The position numbers and the translations under genes were made by a program. A model generated the notes under the pieces. That model saw nothing but the letters and a program-made list of their open reading frames with translations. It ran no database searches and was not told where the DNA came from. From Pseudoalteromonas sp. XMcav2-N (GTDB taxonomy: Bacteria > Pseudomonadota > Gammaproteobacteria > Enterobacterales > Alteromonadaceae), in contig NZ_JAMXSF010000002.1 in assembly GCF_024124545.1 (NCBI RefSeq), forward strand, positions 248,001 to 312,000: DNA of 64,000 nt. The letters run 5' to 3'. Below are positions 36,219 through 45,267 of this stretch, piece after piece; the stretch's first letter is position 1, and each line of letters begins with the position of its first letter.

Positions 36219-36911
36219 TTAAGCATCAAGTTGCTGCTCATTGAAACGATATCCGGCACCATATACCGATTCAACAATTTTGGGCGAGCACTCGATTTGC
36301 TTGATCTTTTTACGGATGTTCTTGATATGACTGTCTATAACGCGGTCGGAAATATCAAAGTTGTCGGGCTGAATATGATCCAGAATCTGCTGACGGGAGA
36401 AAACCCGGTTAGGCGCCTGATACAACATGGCAAATACGTCAAACTCAACTTTAGTCAAAGACAAGGTGTTGCCTTTGATAGAAACGATTAACTGATCCAC
36501 ATCCACCACGATGGCGGCTTCCTGAGACGCGCTAGGGGCAGCCTGGCAGCGACGCAGAATCGCTTTGATACGCATCACCAGTTCAGCAGCACTGAATGGC
36601 TTACAGACGTAATCATCGGCACCAAATTCCAACCCTTTTAACCGGTCAGCTTCAGATACCTTTGCCGTTAGCATCACAATCGGTACCATTGAGAACTCTC
36701 GGATCTGGCGCATACACTCAACACCATCCTGGTTGGGTAGCATGATGTCCATCAAAATGGCTTCAGGGTTATTTTCTCTCACCCAGTCGACCACCAAAGC
36801 ACCATCTGCAATATGGGTAATTTCGAATCCAGAAGCTTTAAAAAACAGCATTACCTGCTCTGCAATATCGTAATCATCCTCAACGATAAGAATATGGTGC
36901 TTAGATGTCAT
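36219..36911 (-). CDS. OmpR/BaeR-family response regulator
   Basis: 230 residues. Receiver domain with ILIVEDDYD, phospho-acceptor Asp in LMDIMLPNQDG, MLTAK and the conserved Lys in DYVCKPF. The C-terminal winged helix contains VFSRQQILDHI, VIDSHIKNIRKKI and YGAGYRF. The receiver and linker (ADDYVCKPFS, ILRRC) are especially close to BaeR. The next upstream gene ends exactly where this one starts (36911/36912), so the two are one transcript. The probable kinase partner is the BaeS-like protein at 30924. Confidence 0.92.
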   Translation of the reverse strand: MTSKHHILIVEDDYDIAEQVMLFFKASGFEITHIADGALVVDWVRENNPEAILMDIMLPNQDGVECMRQIREFSMVPIVMLTAKVSEADRLKGLEFGADDYVCKPFSAAELVMRIKAILRRCQAAPSASQEAAIVVDVDQLIVSIKGNTLSLTKVEFDVFAMLYQAPNRVFSRQQILDHIQPDNFDISDRVIDSHIKNIRKKIKQIECSPKIVESVYGAGYRFNEQQLDA

Positions 36912-37178
36912 TTAGCCTCTCGATTTAGCCTTTAGTTGTGAAAGCTGCTTTTTAACCTGACCCTTGAGCTTATCCGACAAAGTTTCATCAAACAGCAACA
37001 TGGTCAGAATGCTGGCCAGATCATCTGAACTGGCAACCTCGTTTAGTAGATCATAATCACACTGTGACTGAGGTTCAATAAAGTTTAACTGTGAAATTGC
37101 GTTTTCGTAGCACAACATAGCTCGCCCCTTGAGTCCATCGCGTCCTAATTCGCCAATATGGCTATTAAAGTCGAACAA
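36912..37178 (-). CDS. Small cytoplasmic protein co-transcribed with the response regulator
   Basis: 88 residues (start at 37178; a second Met 20 codons in is an alternative). It is acidic and helical in appearance, with no membrane segment or known motif. The stop codon abuts the response regulator start, so translation is likely coupled. Its location suggests a role in the same signalling circuit, but I do not recognise it. Confidence 0.6.
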   Translation of the reverse strand: MFDFNSHIGELGRDGLKGRAMLCYENAISQLNFIEPQSQCDYDLLNEVASSDDLASILTMLLFDETLSDKLKGQVKKQLSQLKAKSRG

Positions 37179-37212
37179 TGTGGATCAAATATGGAACAGC
37201 TTAAAAACGCAT

Positions 37213-37241
37213 AAAAAAAAGCCGGTTAACAATTAACCGGC
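37213..37241 (-). terminator. Terminator of the SNF2 helicase gene
   Basis: On the minus strand a perfect 9-bp stem GCCGGTTAA/TTAACCGGC (37221-37241) is followed by eight U (37213-37220). It lies 115 bp after the helicase stop codon. Confidence 0.85.
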
Positions 37242-37356
37242 TCGATACAAAACTTGTATTTAATAGGGGGAAATCAACAATATGCTTACTACAAACTTGG
37301 CGTTAACAACAAGCATAATGATAGACCCACCCTTGTTCTAAAAAGTTCAGAAAAAA

Positions 37357-40300
37357 TTAGCTTTTTATCATTTCGAGCATTTGCGCTTCATTAAACTGAG
37401 TCAAATTCACGCCTGCATCAGCAAACAAAGCGTCTACCAGAGCCTGCTTGTCTTTTTGCATCTGATAGACTTTCTGCTCAATTGAATTAGCGATGATCAG
37501 CTTATAAACAAACACGGGCTTATCCTGACCTATCCGGTAAGCTCTGTCTGTCGCCTGATTTTCGACGGCAGGGTTCCACCAGGGATCAAAATGGATCACG
37601 GTATCAGCCTGAGTCAAATTCAGACCCGTTCCGCCCGCTTTAAGACTGATCAGGAAGACATCGACCTCACCCTCAGTGAAGCGAGCAATTACTTTATCGC
37701 GTTGACGTGTTTGACCTGTCAGCATAGTGAAAGGGATATTCAAGCCGTCACAATGGCTGGCAATCATGTCCAGTACACTGGTGAACTGGCTGAAAATAAT
37801 CACCTTGCGGCCTTCTTCTAAGAAAATAGGTAAGTGACCTGATAGCCAGTCAAACTTTGCGCTGTTGAACGTCTGAGTTTTATCAACCAGGCTGGGATGG
37901 CAACAGATCTGACGCAACTTTAGAAGGGCATCTAAAAATGCCAGCTTACTGCGCTCCACACCCTGTTCTTTAAACAGATCAACCAGATTAGATTCGATTT
38001 TAGCCTGTACCTGATGGTACATATCAGCTTGTGCACCGCTGAATTCAAGCTTTTTAACCAACTCAGTTTTTGCTGGGAGCTCGCGCACAACTTCGGACTT
38101 AGTTCGGCGCAAAATGAAAGGCGCAATTAAAGACTGTAACTCTTTGGCACGTCGAGTATCGCTTTCTTTTTCGATAGGCTGCTGGAAGTAGTGCTTAAAC
38201 TGTTGCTTGGTACCCAGTACGTCAGGCATCACAAAGTCGAGCAAAGATTTTAACTCAAGGAGGTTATTTTCGACCGGCGTACCACTCAGACAGAGTTTAA
38301 ATTCAGCAGATAGCTGCTTAACACATTTGGAAATCTGCGCGGTTTCATTTTTAATGTACTGTGCTTCATCAAGCACAATAGAATCGAATTCCAGCTCAGA
38401 GTAGTGCGCTAAATCACGTTTTAGTAACGGGTAAGTGGTGATAATAAAGCGTGCATTAGCGACCTGGTTGAGCTGCTTGTCACGCTGTGCGCCATGCACC
38501 GTCAGCAACGGCAGGTGTGGCGCAAAACGGCGGAATTCGTTCTGCCAGTTACCAACCAGACTAGTCGGACAAACAATCAACGAAGGCTTGGTCACTAACG
38601 TGTTATGTTGGGAAATAAAATAAGCTATCACCTGAAGCGTCTTACCCAGCCCCATATCATCAGCAAGAATGCCACCAAGTTGATGGCGATTCAGGAAACG
38701 TAACCAGTCTACTCCCTGCGCCTGATAATCACGGAGCGTAAAATGCTCAGCAGAGTCGGGCACACCTGAAGCATGCTGTTGTTCAGGCTTGCTCAGTTCA
38801 TCAAGATAATCTAACAAGCGCCTGTCATCAGACACACTTTCAACTGCGTTTAGCTCAAACAGCTTACTGGCATACGACAGAGGAAATTTGAACTGCGAAC
38901 TGGACAGGTAATAGCTAAACCTTGTTTTTAGCAGTATCAACTCGTCGTAGACGGCTTTAGGTATGGCATAGAACTGCTCTGCGATATCAATGTACTGATA
39001 AACATTAGCCAGAGAATTGACTTCATGGGAAGGTACTTTGTCCCAGTCCAGCGTAACCAGCTTATCATCAAACATAACCCGGCCAATGACGTGGTGTTTT
39101 TTGTCTCGTTTTAGTACCAAAGTGACCTTGGGCGCCAGTACCGCTCGACCACCTTGTAATTCATCTACCTGCCAGAGTTTACTTTGTAGGTAAGGGCGAA
39201 CTTCGCTATTAAACCAGTGATAGGTAACATCATCATCATGCGGAAGCACAAAGTGATTTTGTTGAGCTGAGAAGCCAAGTCCATTAAGCATTTTCTCGCA
39301 TCGGTTAAGCTGCTTAGCTTTGGAGTAACGACCCTCTTTATCCAATAATGACAAAGCCAGCTTCAAAGGTGAACCAGGCTCAATACTCAATCTGGCAACC
39401 AGCTTGTCTTTGTTGATAAGATGCTCATGTCCATGAGGCGGCGGAACTATATTGTCGGCAAACACATCCTGAAATCGTTTAATCACAGCCTCAATCTTAC
39501 TAGCGTTGATCAAAGGCATTGTGTGCAAGTGGGCAATTTCCTGAGCACTTAGTTCCGATTCGATCCGACCTAGTAACATATTTTCAGTATCGAGATAGAC
39601 AGGCGGATCCGTTTTGATCAATTGCCACTGCTCGACCCCACTTAAATGACTGGTCAAGCGATATTCATCACGCTCTTTTTCCCAACTAAACTCCAGGTGT
39701 TGCTTATGACCAAAAGCAAGCGGTCTGCGGCTGTTTTGGTAAAAACAGCGCTTGCTCTGCACAAGCTGTTGTAAGGCTGAAAATCCCCAGCTTCCTGATA
39801 GCTCGAAGTGACCTGGCGTATTTTGCGAGCGGATCCAGGAAAACAACCTGAAGTCGCTTTCCAGGATATCCTTTGGCGGTACCTGACTGTTGAGCTGGTG
39901 TTCGGTCAGTGCGCGGCCAAGAGGATAAACACCATCGGGCTTTTGCGGGGTGGTTTTTGGGTTGACCAGCAGTTCATTACCACGGGACTCGAGCACGAAT
40001 AACAAAACATTGGTGACATCCAGATCATTGGCCTGTTGCAATTGTGCGAGCTCATTGAACCAATCGTTGACCAGATAGGACTCACCAAAACCACCCGAGT
40101 GGTCTATTTTCAGCTTCAACAGGACAGCCGCGATGTGGCGACATTTAGGGTTGTTTGAACACGTGCACTGGGCTTCGACAGAAGGCGTCCCTTTAATCTG
40201 TTCTATTTTGATGTGTTGAGTGAAGGTATTGCCGAAGTTACCCATCACCTGAGCGTCTATCTTTGTAAAGTCCTCAGAGTGCTCCAGAAAGCTAATCTGT

Positions 40301-40452
40301 TCATCATGCAAATATTGCTTGGCCTTACTTAACAAGGCAGCATTGAAATACTGTTTGAGAAATCGTTCGGACAGCGGAAACTGGGTCGACTGTTCTTGTT
40401 TAATTTCCTCAAATAGTGCTAGAAGTTGCTCTTTAGATAACTGCGAAGACAT
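37357..40452 (-). CDS. SNF2-family ATPase with SWIM zinc finger
   Basis: 1031 residues. An N-terminal SWIM finger (CTCSNNPKCRHIAAVLL, about residues 94-110, CxC...CxH) precedes a large unassigned middle region and a C-terminal Swi2/Snf2 motor: ILADDMGLGKTLQ (motif I), LDEAQYIKN (II), LSGTPVENN (III), FSQFTSVLD (IV), LISLKAGGTGLNLT (V) and DRAYRIGQDKP (VI). Such proteins remodel nucleoprotein or displace RNA polymerase (RapA-like) using ATP. It is transcribed alone, next to the partition operon. Confidence 0.93.
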   Translation of the reverse strand: MSSQLSKEQLLALFEEIKQEQSTQFPLSERFLKQYFNAALLSKAKQYLHDEQISFLEHSEDFTKIDAQVMGNFGNTFTQHIKIEQIKGTPSVEAQCTCSNNPKCRHIAAVLLKLKIDHSGGFGESYLVNDWFNELAQLQQANDLDVTNVLLFVLESRGNELLVNPKTTPQKPDGVYPLGRALTEHQLNSQVPPKDILESDFRLFSWIRSQNTPGHFELSGSWGFSALQQLVQSKRCFYQNSRRPLAFGHKQHLEFSWEKERDEYRLTSHLSGVEQWQLIKTDPPVYLDTENMLLGRIESELSAQEIAHLHTMPLINASKIEAVIKRFQDVFADNIVPPPHGHEHLINKDKLVARLSIEPGSPLKLALSLLDKEGRYSKAKQLNRCEKMLNGLGFSAQQNHFVLPHDDDVTYHWFNSEVRPYLQSKLWQVDELQGGRAVLAPKVTLVLKRDKKHHVIGRVMFDDKLVTLDWDKVPSHEVNSLANVYQYIDIAEQFYAIPKAVYDELILLKTRFSYYLSSSQFKFPLSYASKLFELNAVESVSDDRRLLDYLDELSKPEQQHASGVPDSAEHFTLRDYQAQGVDWLRFLNRHQLGGILADDMGLGKTLQVIAYFISQHNTLVTKPSLIVCPTSLVGNWQNEFRRFAPHLPLLTVHGAQRDKQLNQVANARFIITTYPLLKRDLAHYSELEFDSIVLDEAQYIKNETAQISKCVKQLSAEFKLCLSGTPVENNLLELKSLLDFVMPDVLGTKQQFKHYFQQPIEKESDTRRAKELQSLIAPFILRRTKSEVVRELPAKTELVKKLEFSGAQADMYHQVQAKIESNLVDLFKEQGVERSKLAFLDALLKLRQICCHPSLVDKTQTFNSAKFDWLSGHLPIFLEEGRKVIIFSQFTSVLDMIASHCDGLNIPFTMLTGQTRQRDKVIARFTEGEVDVFLISLKAGGTGLNLTQADTVIHFDPWWNPAVENQATDRAYRIGQDKPVFVYKLIIANSIEQKVYQMQKDKQALVDALFADAGVNLTQFNEAQMLEMIKS

Positions 40453-40577
40453 TCGTTTACAATAAAAAAGACGTAAAAGAGCAGTATATGAAATTACGTA
40501 TTTGAGCTAAAGGGGCAAATGGCGATAAATCCGGAAAATTTGACTGGTTGGATGACAACAGTGCGGATACAGTACGA

Positions 40578-40604
40578 ATAACGGCCGATAAACCCGGCCG
40601 TTAT
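40578..40604. terminator. Hairpin after parB
   Basis: ATAACGGCC-(9)-GGCCGTTAT, a perfect 9-bp stem located just beyond the parB stop codon on the minus strand. There is no long U-run. Confidence 0.6.
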
Positions 40605-40607
40605 TGT

Positions 40608-41570
40608 TTAATTGAAACTTGCAAGCAATTTTTCTAGTTGCTCCAGCCGTTTCTCGGTCATAACGCGATCATCTATCTTAACTGTGACAGCACCGCTCTT
40701 TATGTTTCTTTGAATTTTGACATAGTCGTTTTCAAGTAATGCAATGTTTCGGGACTCTGTCTTTGCAAAAGTGGTCAGATAATTTGTGAGTAATACCGCT
40801 CGTTTTTCGTCACTGACGGCCTCCGAAGTTAGTTTCTCGGGCATATACTCTGCCACTTTTTGCTTAAACCCCTCACTATGTTCCTGAATAGCACTGATCA
40901 GCTTTTTAGCAGCTTCACGGCCCAAATGGTTCGCCGTTGGATATAGACTCACAACTTCGAGCGGGATTTGCTCATATGCTTTTAACGAATCTGCAATAGC
41001 GGTATGTGATAAGCCCTCTATAGCTGCAATTTCACGGTAAGATCCTTTCTTACCCTGTTGGATAAGTACCTGCTTGGTTTGGGAGAAGGCTTTACCTTGT
41101 TCCCACAAACTCGGCGCTATATATTGATCCGATGACACTGAAAGTACTTTGGCATCTTCATCTGTGAAGTCAGCAGAAGTTAAAATGACATAATCAGCGC
41201 CTCCGAGCAGGCAGGCTTTCCTGCGTCTGGAGCCTGACAACACTTCGTGCACAGCGCCTTTCTCCCAGCATAACGCAGGGTGCAGATTGCGCTTGTCGGC
41301 CTCAATAGCTGGTAGAATGTCAGCCACAGAACGCTCGTTAAGCAGTGTCTGGTCACGCCTGTTATCGCCATATACTTTTGTGATCTGAGCGATCTCGTTG
41401 TGCTTAATTACCTTACAGATCAGAGTGATCATTCTGTTAGGATCGCTGGGAGCCGGCATGGTGATCACATCACCCACTTTTGCCTGATCCAATAGATCAT
41501 CTAGACTACTGCCCTCAACGGGTGTTGCAAATGGATCGATGCGTGTATCGTTCTTACGTTTTCTAGCCAT
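40608..41570 (-). CDS. parB: ParB-family partition protein of the secondary chromosome
   Basis: 320 residues, of the P1/F plasmid type (type Ia) rather than the chromosomal ParB/Spo0J type. ParB N-domain features are SGSRRRKACLLGGADYVIL (CTP-binding box region) and a helix-turn-helix near SYREIAAIEGLSHTAIADSL. The C-terminus is a basic DNA-contact and dimer region. It binds a centromere and stimulates ParA. It follows parA after a 16-bp gap on the same strand. The parS site was not identified. Confidence 0.9.
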   Translation of the reverse strand: MARKRKNDTRIDPFATPVEGSSLDDLLDQAKVGDVITMPAPSDPNRMITLICKVIKHNEIAQITKVYGDNRRDQTLLNERSVADILPAIEADKRNLHPALCWEKGAVHEVLSGSRRRKACLLGGADYVILTSADFTDEDAKVLSVSSDQYIAPSLWEQGKAFSQTKQVLIQQGKKGSYREIAAIEGLSHTAIADSLKAYEQIPLEVVSLYPTANHLGREAAKKLISAIQEHSEGFKQKVAEYMPEKLTSEAVSDEKRAVLLTNYLTTFAKTESRNIALLENDYVKIQRNIKSGAVTVKIDDRVMTEKRLEQLEKLLASFN

Positions 41571-41586
41571 GAAATTGTTTACCTGC

Positions 41587-42819
41587 TTACTGATCGAGTG
41601 ATGACTGAGTTGATGGCCAATTTGACCGAACTAACATTTCTAGCTCATCCACGACATCTTTTATATTTTCCTGTGATTTGATCAAAGACTCTCTGCTTGC
41701 AAGTGAATCAGAGGTTTTTTGATCAAAAATAGTATTAAACGATGAAGAGCTTGCGGTGATCGCAGAGCTGTGATTTATAGGGTAGCTCATCACTTGACGA
41801 CCAAACGCACTACGGACATCTTTCACGATATCACGTTGTGAATGGTTTCCTTTGACGTAATTGGTGACCAAAAACTGCATGAAATCCCAGCCTTCATGTC
41901 CAAGCGCTGCGACTGTATGGTAGATCTCTCCCAGTCTTTTTAAGTACTTGTTATTGGCGTCGAAATCGACGGCTTCCGGATGTACAGGAATAAGCATAGC
42001 CGTAGAGGCCATCAGCGCGTTGTAGAACATGAAATTAAGCGAAGGTGCTGTATCTATCAAGATAATGTCGAACTGTTCTGAGACTGGCTCTATGACCTTT
42101 TCTTTTAACTTATGGTAATGACGTGTTTGTGCATAACTGGATGATTCTTTTAGTTCAGTAGCAGTCTCATGTTCAAAGTAAAAATCGTCCATACCTGACG
42201 GTAACACGCGAATATTAGGAATATGCGTTTCTCTGAATGCATCCGATACCAATTGTTGCCAGGTTTCACCTTCATCTAACTCGATACAGTCACGCATAAG
42301 ATCGCCAACAGTGATTGGTTCCGGATCCTGAGAAGGGAAGAAACTGGAAGACGATCCTTGCGGATCCAGATCGATGATCCCAATGCGATATCTTTTAATG
42401 TTGGTGGTCGCAAGGGCTGCTGCGATATTTACCAGACTGGTTGTTTTACCACATCCACCTTTGAGGCTGTTTATTACAATAACCTGTAACTTGTCATTTG
42501 GTTTTCTGTGGTCAGCTTCAATACCTAATATCTCAGCCATTGAGAAGATATTGGCCAATGTATAGGCGTAATGGCCGTTTGCACCTTTTTGGATAGCCAA
42601 GTGATCAAAATCACCTTGATCATGACGTCGCTTAAGTGTTCTATTGTTTACGCCAAGTAAGTCTGCTGCTGCCTTTTGTGTATATGTGCGAAGTTCTTTA
42701 TCTTCACTTTTGAGATGTGCACGATAATGCTGAATTCGACCTTCTAAGGATTTTTCAGCGACTTCTGCGGTTGCTTTAAGCAGCCTGTACGTTGAGAGCG
42801 CATTGCTATTGATAGACAT
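41587..42819 (-). CDS. parA: ParA partition ATPase (type Ia, with N-terminal HTH)
   Basis: 410 residues. About 100 N-terminal residues hold a helix-turn-helix (TQKAAADLLGVNNRTLKRR), as in P1 ParA and SopA, which represses the operon. The deviant Walker A KGGCGKTT is at about residue 120, Walker A' DLDPQGSSS follows and Walker B is IILIDTAPSLNF. It moves replicon copies apart with ParB. Its plasmid-type architecture supports a chromid or megaplasmid identity. Upstream lies a 22-bp inverted repeat (42902-42923) that may be its operator. Confidence 0.93.
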   Translation of the reverse strand: MSINSNALSTYRLLKATAEVAEKSLEGRIQHYRAHLKSEDKELRTYTQKAAADLLGVNNRTLKRRHDQGDFDHLAIQKGANGHYAYTLANIFSMAEILGIEADHRKPNDKLQVIVINSLKGGCGKTTSLVNIAAALATTNIKRYRIGIIDLDPQGSSSSFFPSQDPEPITVGDLMRDCIELDEGETWQQLVSDAFRETHIPNIRVLPSGMDDFYFEHETATELKESSSYAQTRHYHKLKEKVIEPVSEQFDIILIDTAPSLNFMFYNALMASTAMLIPVHPEAVDFDANNKYLKRLGEIYHTVAALGHEGWDFMQFLVTNYVKGNHSQRDIVKDVRSAFGRQVMSYPINHSSAITASSSSFNTIFDQKTSDSLASRESLIKSQENIKDVVDELEMLVRSNWPSTQSSLDQ

Positions 42820-42901
42820 ACGTTATTTCCTTCAAATGATGGGAATTATTATAATGTCCATTACTTTTGCAGTAAACATAAAAAAACAAAGACATCTATA
42901 T

Positions 42902-42923
42902 TTACACTTTACCTAAAGTATAA
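42902..42923. promoter_or_regulatory. Near-perfect inverted repeat, possible ParA operator or centromere
   Basis: TTACACTTTACCTAAAGTATAA reads nearly the same on both strands (two mismatched pairs). It lies 83 bp upstream of the parA start. Type Ia ParA proteins repress their own operon at such sites; a ParB site is the alternative. Confidence 0.5.
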
Positions 42924-43070
42924 ATAAATAAGTTTAGGAATGGTTAGATCTATAGGTATTAAAGGCTAAGAGACAAATATCTACACTTATCTTGCTGTTT
43001 TTTATGAAAATATTATCAAACTGCTGGATCAAGAAAATACTTGGTTAAGATCAGATCTTTTCGTACTCCT

Positions 43071-43089
43071 AGATCGGTGTTTTACTAAC
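43071..43089 (+). repeat. Origin iteron 1
   Basis: AGATCGGTGTTTTACTAAC; shares GATC-(6)-TTTACTAA with the other iterons. Confidence 0.7.
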
Positions 43090-43119
43090 AGGGTTTTTAA
43101 TATTCCCAATATGCACAAC

Positions 43120-43128
43120 TTATACACA
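43120..43128 (+). promoter_or_regulatory. DnaA box
   Basis: TTATACACA, a perfect match to TTATNCACA. Confidence 0.75.
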
Positions 43129-43153
43129 TACTTGTCCACTCTCTGTGCGTGAT

Positions 43154-43172
43154 GGATCCATATTTTACTAAG
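43154..43172 (+). repeat. Origin iteron 2
   Basis: GGATCCATATTTTACTAAG, same pattern as iteron 1, 83 bp downstream of it. Confidence 0.7.
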
Positions 43173-43279
43173 TTAATTCAGTAAGTTATACACTTTATTT
43201 ATCGTCTACACAGGTTTCAATAGGTATAGATCTGATCTGTACTTAGAATAGATCGGATCCTTACCAGCTTGATCCGTTT

Positions 43280-43288
43280 TTATCCACA
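43280..43288 (+). promoter_or_regulatory. DnaA box
   Basis: TTATCCACA, the strongest DnaA-box sequence. Confidence 0.8.
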
Positions 43289-43395
43289 ACAGAACAGAGA
43301 AAGCCTGGCTTACAGGCGTGTTTGTAGCCTTTAAGGGCGTTTTTGGAGTGGTTTGGTGTATGAGTTGGTATAAACTGGATCTCTGGAAGTCGAGT

Positions 43396-43414
43396 CTTAG
43401 TAAAAAAGTGATCC
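43396..43414 (-). repeat. Origin iteron 3 (inverted)
   Basis: On the minus strand GGATCACTTTTTTACTAAG. Opposite orientation to the other three; it forms a head-to-head pair with iteron 4 near the initiator promoter, a likely autorepression site. Confidence 0.65.
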
Positions 43415-43433
43415 AAGACTGATTTTTTAGTTC

Positions 43434-43452
43434 AGATCAGTTTTTTACTAAC
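43434..43452 (+). repeat. Origin iteron 4
   Basis: AGATCAGTTTTTTACTAAC, 67 bp before the initiator start codon. Confidence 0.7.
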
Positions 43453-43519
43453 TTAAACAATTAACTTTTGATCGTGAATGTGTTGTCATTAACCGTCGCA
43501 AAATTCTGGAAGTAATAAA

Positions 43520-44734
43520 ATGAGCCGTAAGGTAAACATCTCCGTTGATAATTTACCTGATTCCCTTAGAGGTCAGATCCATGGTGTTGAAAGCGCAACC
43601 GATAACGAAAGTTTAGCGTTGTTTACTGACAACAAAGATGTTCGAGTATCATTAGAAAGTGCTAGTCATGGTTTGCGAGCTTATTCTAACACTTTTAATC
43701 ATTATGACCTTTGGGGCCGCTTTGTGCGCTCTGGCTATAAAAAGTTACCTCTTGAAGAAGCGCCAAAGAAAACCATTATTTCCAGAAGAATTTCGGAAAA
43801 AGTCGATGGTATTGTTTACGATGGTGAACTAAAAATCACTCCGGCTGTTGTAAGTAGTAAAAAAGATGGTGAAGAAGCTGAATTTCTTGTGTGGCCGTCG
43901 GACCGAGAGGAAAAAGTTGAGCGTGCTCTTATTCGTCTGGCTTCAAAAGGTAAGATTGTAAAAATCAATTTTAAGTCCGGTATTCAATATGCTGTGATTT
44001 TCTCTATGAATGAACTGGCCCAGGAGCTAAAAGCTGTTGGTCAATCAATGCCTTATCCACAAATTAAAGAATCTTTAGAGGCTTTGCAAGGTTCAAAGCT
44101 GTCGTTCAAATACCGTGCAACAGACACAAAGAGTACAGATATAGATGACTCGTTTTACGAGTCTAATATGAACTTTTTATCGTCACTTCACTTCAGTGGT
44201 AAAAAAGGGCAGGGCGGTAACGTTAAGTGTGTGGCCTGTCTGAATGCTTTTGTTCATAATATGATCGACAATTTAGAGTATAAAGGATACTACTTTAATA
44301 GCGCGCAAGAACTTAAACGTGGCCTTTCTCGCTGGATGATGTTGCGCTTATACCACTTGTGGAGATATGCCGCCCCGGGAAAAACTTATCATTTCCGTCT
44401 ATTATCTATCATGGAAAAGTATGGCTCCATCTACCCAGATGATGAAATAACCGACAATAAATTGAAAGCATTACGACGAGATATGACGACGACTATGAAA
44501 GATCTGATCGAAAAAGGGGCTATCTCTGAGTATCATATTTCTAATGTAAAAGATGATAAAAGTGGCAAAATCGTAGACTATGTATACGAAATGCATCCTT
44601 CAGCGCAGTTCTGTGATGAAATATTAGCTTTAAATAAACATAATAAGCGAATTGAAATCCAGGGTGGTAAGCGAATTGTCGAAAACGCGGAAGTGATAGA
44701 CGAAGACATCTTGGAAGAAATCGTGAAAAAGTAA
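43520..44734 (+). CDS. Replication initiator protein (plasmid-type Rep)
   Basis: 404 residues. The central region (EEKVERALIRLASKGKIVKINFKSGIQ, LSFKYRATDTK, LKRGLSRWMMLRLYHLWRYAA) resembles the paired winged-helix fold of plasmid Rep initiators, with a second helical segment LRRDMTTTMKDLIEKG. I cannot assign it to a named family with certainty; position is the main evidence. It is divergent from parA, starts at the edge of an iteron/DnaA-box region and has GGAAGT before the ATG. It should bind the GATC-TTTTACTAA iterons and repress itself through the ones next to its promoter. Confidence 0.82.
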   Translation: MSRKVNISVDNLPDSLRGQIHGVESATDNESLALFTDNKDVRVSLESASHGLRAYSNTFNHYDLWGRFVRSGYKKLPLEEAPKKTIISRRISEKVDGIVYDGELKITPAVVSSKKDGEEAEFLVWPSDREEKVERALIRLASKGKIVKINFKSGIQYAVIFSMNELAQELKAVGQSMPYPQIKESLEALQGSKLSFKYRATDTKSTDIDDSFYESNMNFLSSLHFSGKKGQGGNVKCVACLNAFVHNMIDNLEYKGYYFNSAQELKRGLSRWMMLRLYHLWRYAAPGKTYHFRLLSIMEKYGSIYPDDEITDNKLKALRRDMTTTMKDLIEKGAISEYHISNVKDDKSGKIVDYVYEMHPSAQFCDEILALNKHNKRIEIQGGKRIVENAEVIDEDILEEIVKK

Positions 44735-45075
44735 CTTGATTGGTAACAATTGAGTTTGGCGCTTTCATGTAAAGAACGAACTATTATTATGTTAAATTTT
44801 AAGTGACATTGTATTTTCGACATGTCGGGCGCAGAGTTTTGACATTAATAAGATGGATTATGTGTCTTTCTGAATTGCATAGTGTTGATAGAAAAACCAG
44901 ATTTAACAACACATAGAATCATATTTCGTATTACATATCTTGTGTTCTTTTGATGGTAAAACGTTCGCTGATATCCGACCTTTGAAGTAACCTTTTTGTT
45001 CAGGGATATATTGATAGCAGGGTAAAGGGTTTCAGTATAGGTAATCTTAAAAGAAGAATTTCAACACCTTAATTA
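44735..45075. other. Non-coding stretch between the initiator gene and the first Ter-like site
   Basis: 340 bp, AT-rich, without a supported gene. It contains an 11-base XerD-arm-like sequence TTATGTTAAAT (44787-44797) with no matching XerC arm. Nothing else recognised. Confidence 0.4.
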
Positions 45076-45086
45076 ATGATGTGTTC
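45076..45086 (+). other. Ter-like site 1
   Basis: ATGATGTGTTC, plus strand. Flanks are a diverged version of the 309-bp unit that follows. Confidence 0.7.
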
Positions 45087-45267
45087 TTTACGAGATAGTA
45101 ATTAGCATCAAACTTGGATGGACTGGGCGGTCATGTGGATCAACCTCAAACTTGTCAGTTTTCAGTCGGTGTTCCGACGTATCCGGTCTGAAGGTTAAGA
45201 TACCGACTGTTGTTTTAGCTGAATGGCTCGCAAGGCTGCGATGATGGAGGTGTTAATCATTAAGTTT

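Larger units (their letters stand above)
42820..43519. other. ori: Replication origin of the secondary chromosome
   Basis: 700 bp between divergent parA and the initiator gene. It is AT-rich, with about fourteen GATC sites concentrated in 42.94-43.47 kb, two perfect DnaA boxes (43120-43128, 43280-43288), one near match (43186-43194, TTATACACT) and four 19-bp iterons. The combination of an adjacent initiator gene, partition genes, DnaA boxes, iterons and Dam sites is typical of an iteron-controlled replicon such as Vibrio chromosome II. The unwinding element is not resolvable by eye. Confidence 0.85.

Noticed and set aside
44787..44797. dif-like site (TTATGTTAAAT, the XerD arm)
   Set aside because: The 11-mer is perfect here and, inverted, at 50067 and 58568, but none has a recognisable XerC arm at the right spacing. 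In AT-rich DNA this can be chance.
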